64,000 nucleotides of DNA, from the NCBI RefSeq assembly GCF_021730615.1, contig NZ_JAJLMN010000001.1:496001-560000 (forward strand). The letters are read 5' to 3'. The notes under the pieces were generated by a model that saw nothing but the letters and a program-made list of their open reading frames with translations, was not told the DNA's origin and searched no databases. Of this stretch, positions 63,193-64,000 are shown in pieces; position 1 is the stretch's first letter; every line of letters starts with the position of its first letter. A program made the position numbers and the translations under genes. This stretch comes from Lichenibacterium dinghuense. Its GTDB lineage: Bacteria; Pseudomonadota; Alphaproteobacteria; Rhizobiales; Beijerinckiaceae.

Positions 63193-64000
63193 ATGAGCGA
63201 GCCCCTCCCCGTCGCGGCCGGCATCGTCTCCTTCCACCCCGACGCCGAGTTGCTGCTCGACCTCGTGGCCGTGCTGTCGCGCGACGTCGACCGCGTCTAC
63301 CTGTTCAACAACGCATCCCTCGACCCGGCGCTGGAGATGGTGCTGGCCGACTATCCCAAGCTCGTCGCCATCGAGGCCGGCACCAACCTCGGGGTCGGCG
63401 TGGGGCTCAACGTCATCGCGCTGGCGGCCAGCCGCGACGGCTACGAGCGGCTGGCGCTGTTCGACCAGGACTCGCGCCCCTGGCCCGGCATGCTGCCGCT
63501 CCTCGGCGCGGCCTTCGACAGGCTGGAAGCGTCGCGCCGCGCGCCCGCCGCCGTCGCCCCGCGGCTCGTGGCGCCGCGCGGCCGCGTCGCCGAGGCCTCA
63601 AAGCCCCCGCGCTACCGCGCACGCCGCGGCGCGGCGCCCGAGGGCGACCTCGTGCCGGTCGACTTCCTGCCGACATCCGGCACGCTGTTCAACCTCGTGA
63701 CCCTGCGCGAGACGGGGTTGTTCCGCGCCGACTTCTTCATCGACGCGATCGACACCGAATGGTGCTTCCGCGCCTGGGCGCGCGGGCGGTCCTGCTGGCT
63801 GGCCCCCGACGTGCCGATGGAGCACACGGTAGGCACGGGCACGATCCCGCTCGGCTTCGGCCTGTCGATGCCGAACCAGCGCCCGTTCCGCATGGGCACC
63901 TACCTCCGCAACAACCTTTACGCGCTGCGCCTCCGTCACGTGCCGCTCGGCTGGAAGCTGAAGCAGATCGCCTACCTGCCGCTGCAGGGCTTCGGCTTCG
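63193..64000 (+). CDS. Family-2 glycosyltransferase (rhamnosyltransferase-like), 3'-truncated by window edge
   Basis: At least 269 aa, open to the last base of the window. It starts PLPVAAGIVSFHPDAELLLD, has VYLFNNASLDP, TNLGVGVGLNVI and LALFDQDSRP with the GT-A metal-binding acidic pair, then DFLPTSGTLFNL and IDAIDTEWCFRAWARGR. This is the pattern of RfbF/WbbL-like rhamnosyltransferases that build O-antigen or exopolysaccharide. ATG 63193 lies 19 bases after the EAL gene, so they are probably co-transcribed, linking polysaccharide synthesis with c-di-GMP. Confidence 0.88.
   Translation, partial: MSEPLPVAAGIVSFHPDAELLLDLVAVLSRDVDRVYLFNNASLDPALEMVLADYPKLVAIEAGTNLGVGVGLNVIALAASRDGYERLALFDQDSRPWPGMLPLLGAAFDRLEASRRAPAAVAPRLVAPRGRVAEASKPPRYRARRGAAPEGDLVPVDFLPTSGTLFNLVTLRETGLFRADFFIDAIDTEWCFRAWARGRSCWLAPDVPMEHTVGTGTIPLGFGLSMPNQRPFRMGTYLRNNLYALRLRHVPLGWKLKQIAYLPLQGFGF

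Noticed and set aside
60197-63196. 999-residue open frame in a second plus-strand frame
   Set aside because: Shadow of the PAS-GGDEF-EAL gene; Arg/Pro/Ala-rich and without domains.

Overview
The window is very GC-rich, densely coded DNA from an alphaproteobacterium, most likely a hopanoid-making member of the Hyphomicrobiales (Methylobacterium / Beijerinckiaceae / Lichenibacterium-like). Pointers are the hpn hopanoid genes (hpnL, hpnI, hpnJ, hpnK and a distant hpnN), the heme-regulated Fur-family regulator Irr, the rnd-like / lptC / lptA / lptB / rpoN block, the secB / fxsA / Tim44-like / Smr neighbourhood, and a rhizobial-type palindromic intergenic repeat. No rRNA, tRNA, CRISPR array, phage or insertion sequence was seen. 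The genus is an inference; no search was run.

Layout. 1-5.4 kb: gltB (5' end missing) and gltD, glutamate synthase. 5.5-11.2 kb: small metabolic genes (DUF1488, FkbM methyltransferase, dienelactone hydrolase, an orphan amino-acid-type binding protein, fpr plus a MOSC/mARC-like protein, a GNAT). 11.4-12.2 kb: rplU-rpmA with a clear promoter. 12.5-16.6 kb: an EthD-like protein, an orphan ABC ATPase, a kup potassium-transporter gene with an in-frame stop codon, and an aldo/keto reductase. 16.6-21.6 kb: rpoN, lptB, lptA, lptC and an RNase D-like exonuclease on the minus strand. 21.7-26.4 kb: hpnLIJK, side-chain modification of hopanoids. 26.4-32 kb: S-formylglutathione hydrolase, a DUF4142 protein and a PaoABC-type molybdenum aldehyde oxidoreductase. 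32-37.6 kb: gamma-carbonic anhydrase, secB, peroxiredoxin, fxsA, Tim44-like, Smr, an MFS transporter and its probable DeoR regulator. 37.6-43 kb: a frameshifted small gene, bluB, a SIMPL protein, a mechanosensitive channel, a second EthD-like protein, a PilZ protein, and trmD-rimM.

43.2-44.3 kb holds the least explained unit: two translationally coupled genes, a 249-aa protein with a glycine-rich hydrophobic C-terminus and a 120-aa partner, arranged like a toxin/effector and its immunity protein. 44.5-47.2 kb: hpnN, the RND hopanoid exporter. 47.4-53.7 kb: a small protein, a higBA toxin-antitoxin pair, pyk, a DUF1036 protein, an EamA exporter, an N-formylglutamate amidohydrolase, a DUF1244 protein and a flavin reductase. 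53.8-59.2 kb: a DUF1800/DUF1501 pair, irr, a prephenate dehydrogenase and three unrecognised small genes. 59.3-64 kb: an MBL-fold hydrolase, a membrane PAS-GGDEF-EAL protein with a degenerate GGDEF, and a family-2 glycosyltransferase that runs off the end.

Several reading frames deviate from normal start/stop rules: kup has an in-frame TAG, hpnI and the ABC ATPase have conserved sequence upstream of any ATG/GTG/TTG, the DUF1800 gene has a strong Shine-Dalgarno in front of CTG, and the gene at 37.8-38.1 kb is frameshifted. These are real oddities or draft-assembly errors, and raw reads would tell which.
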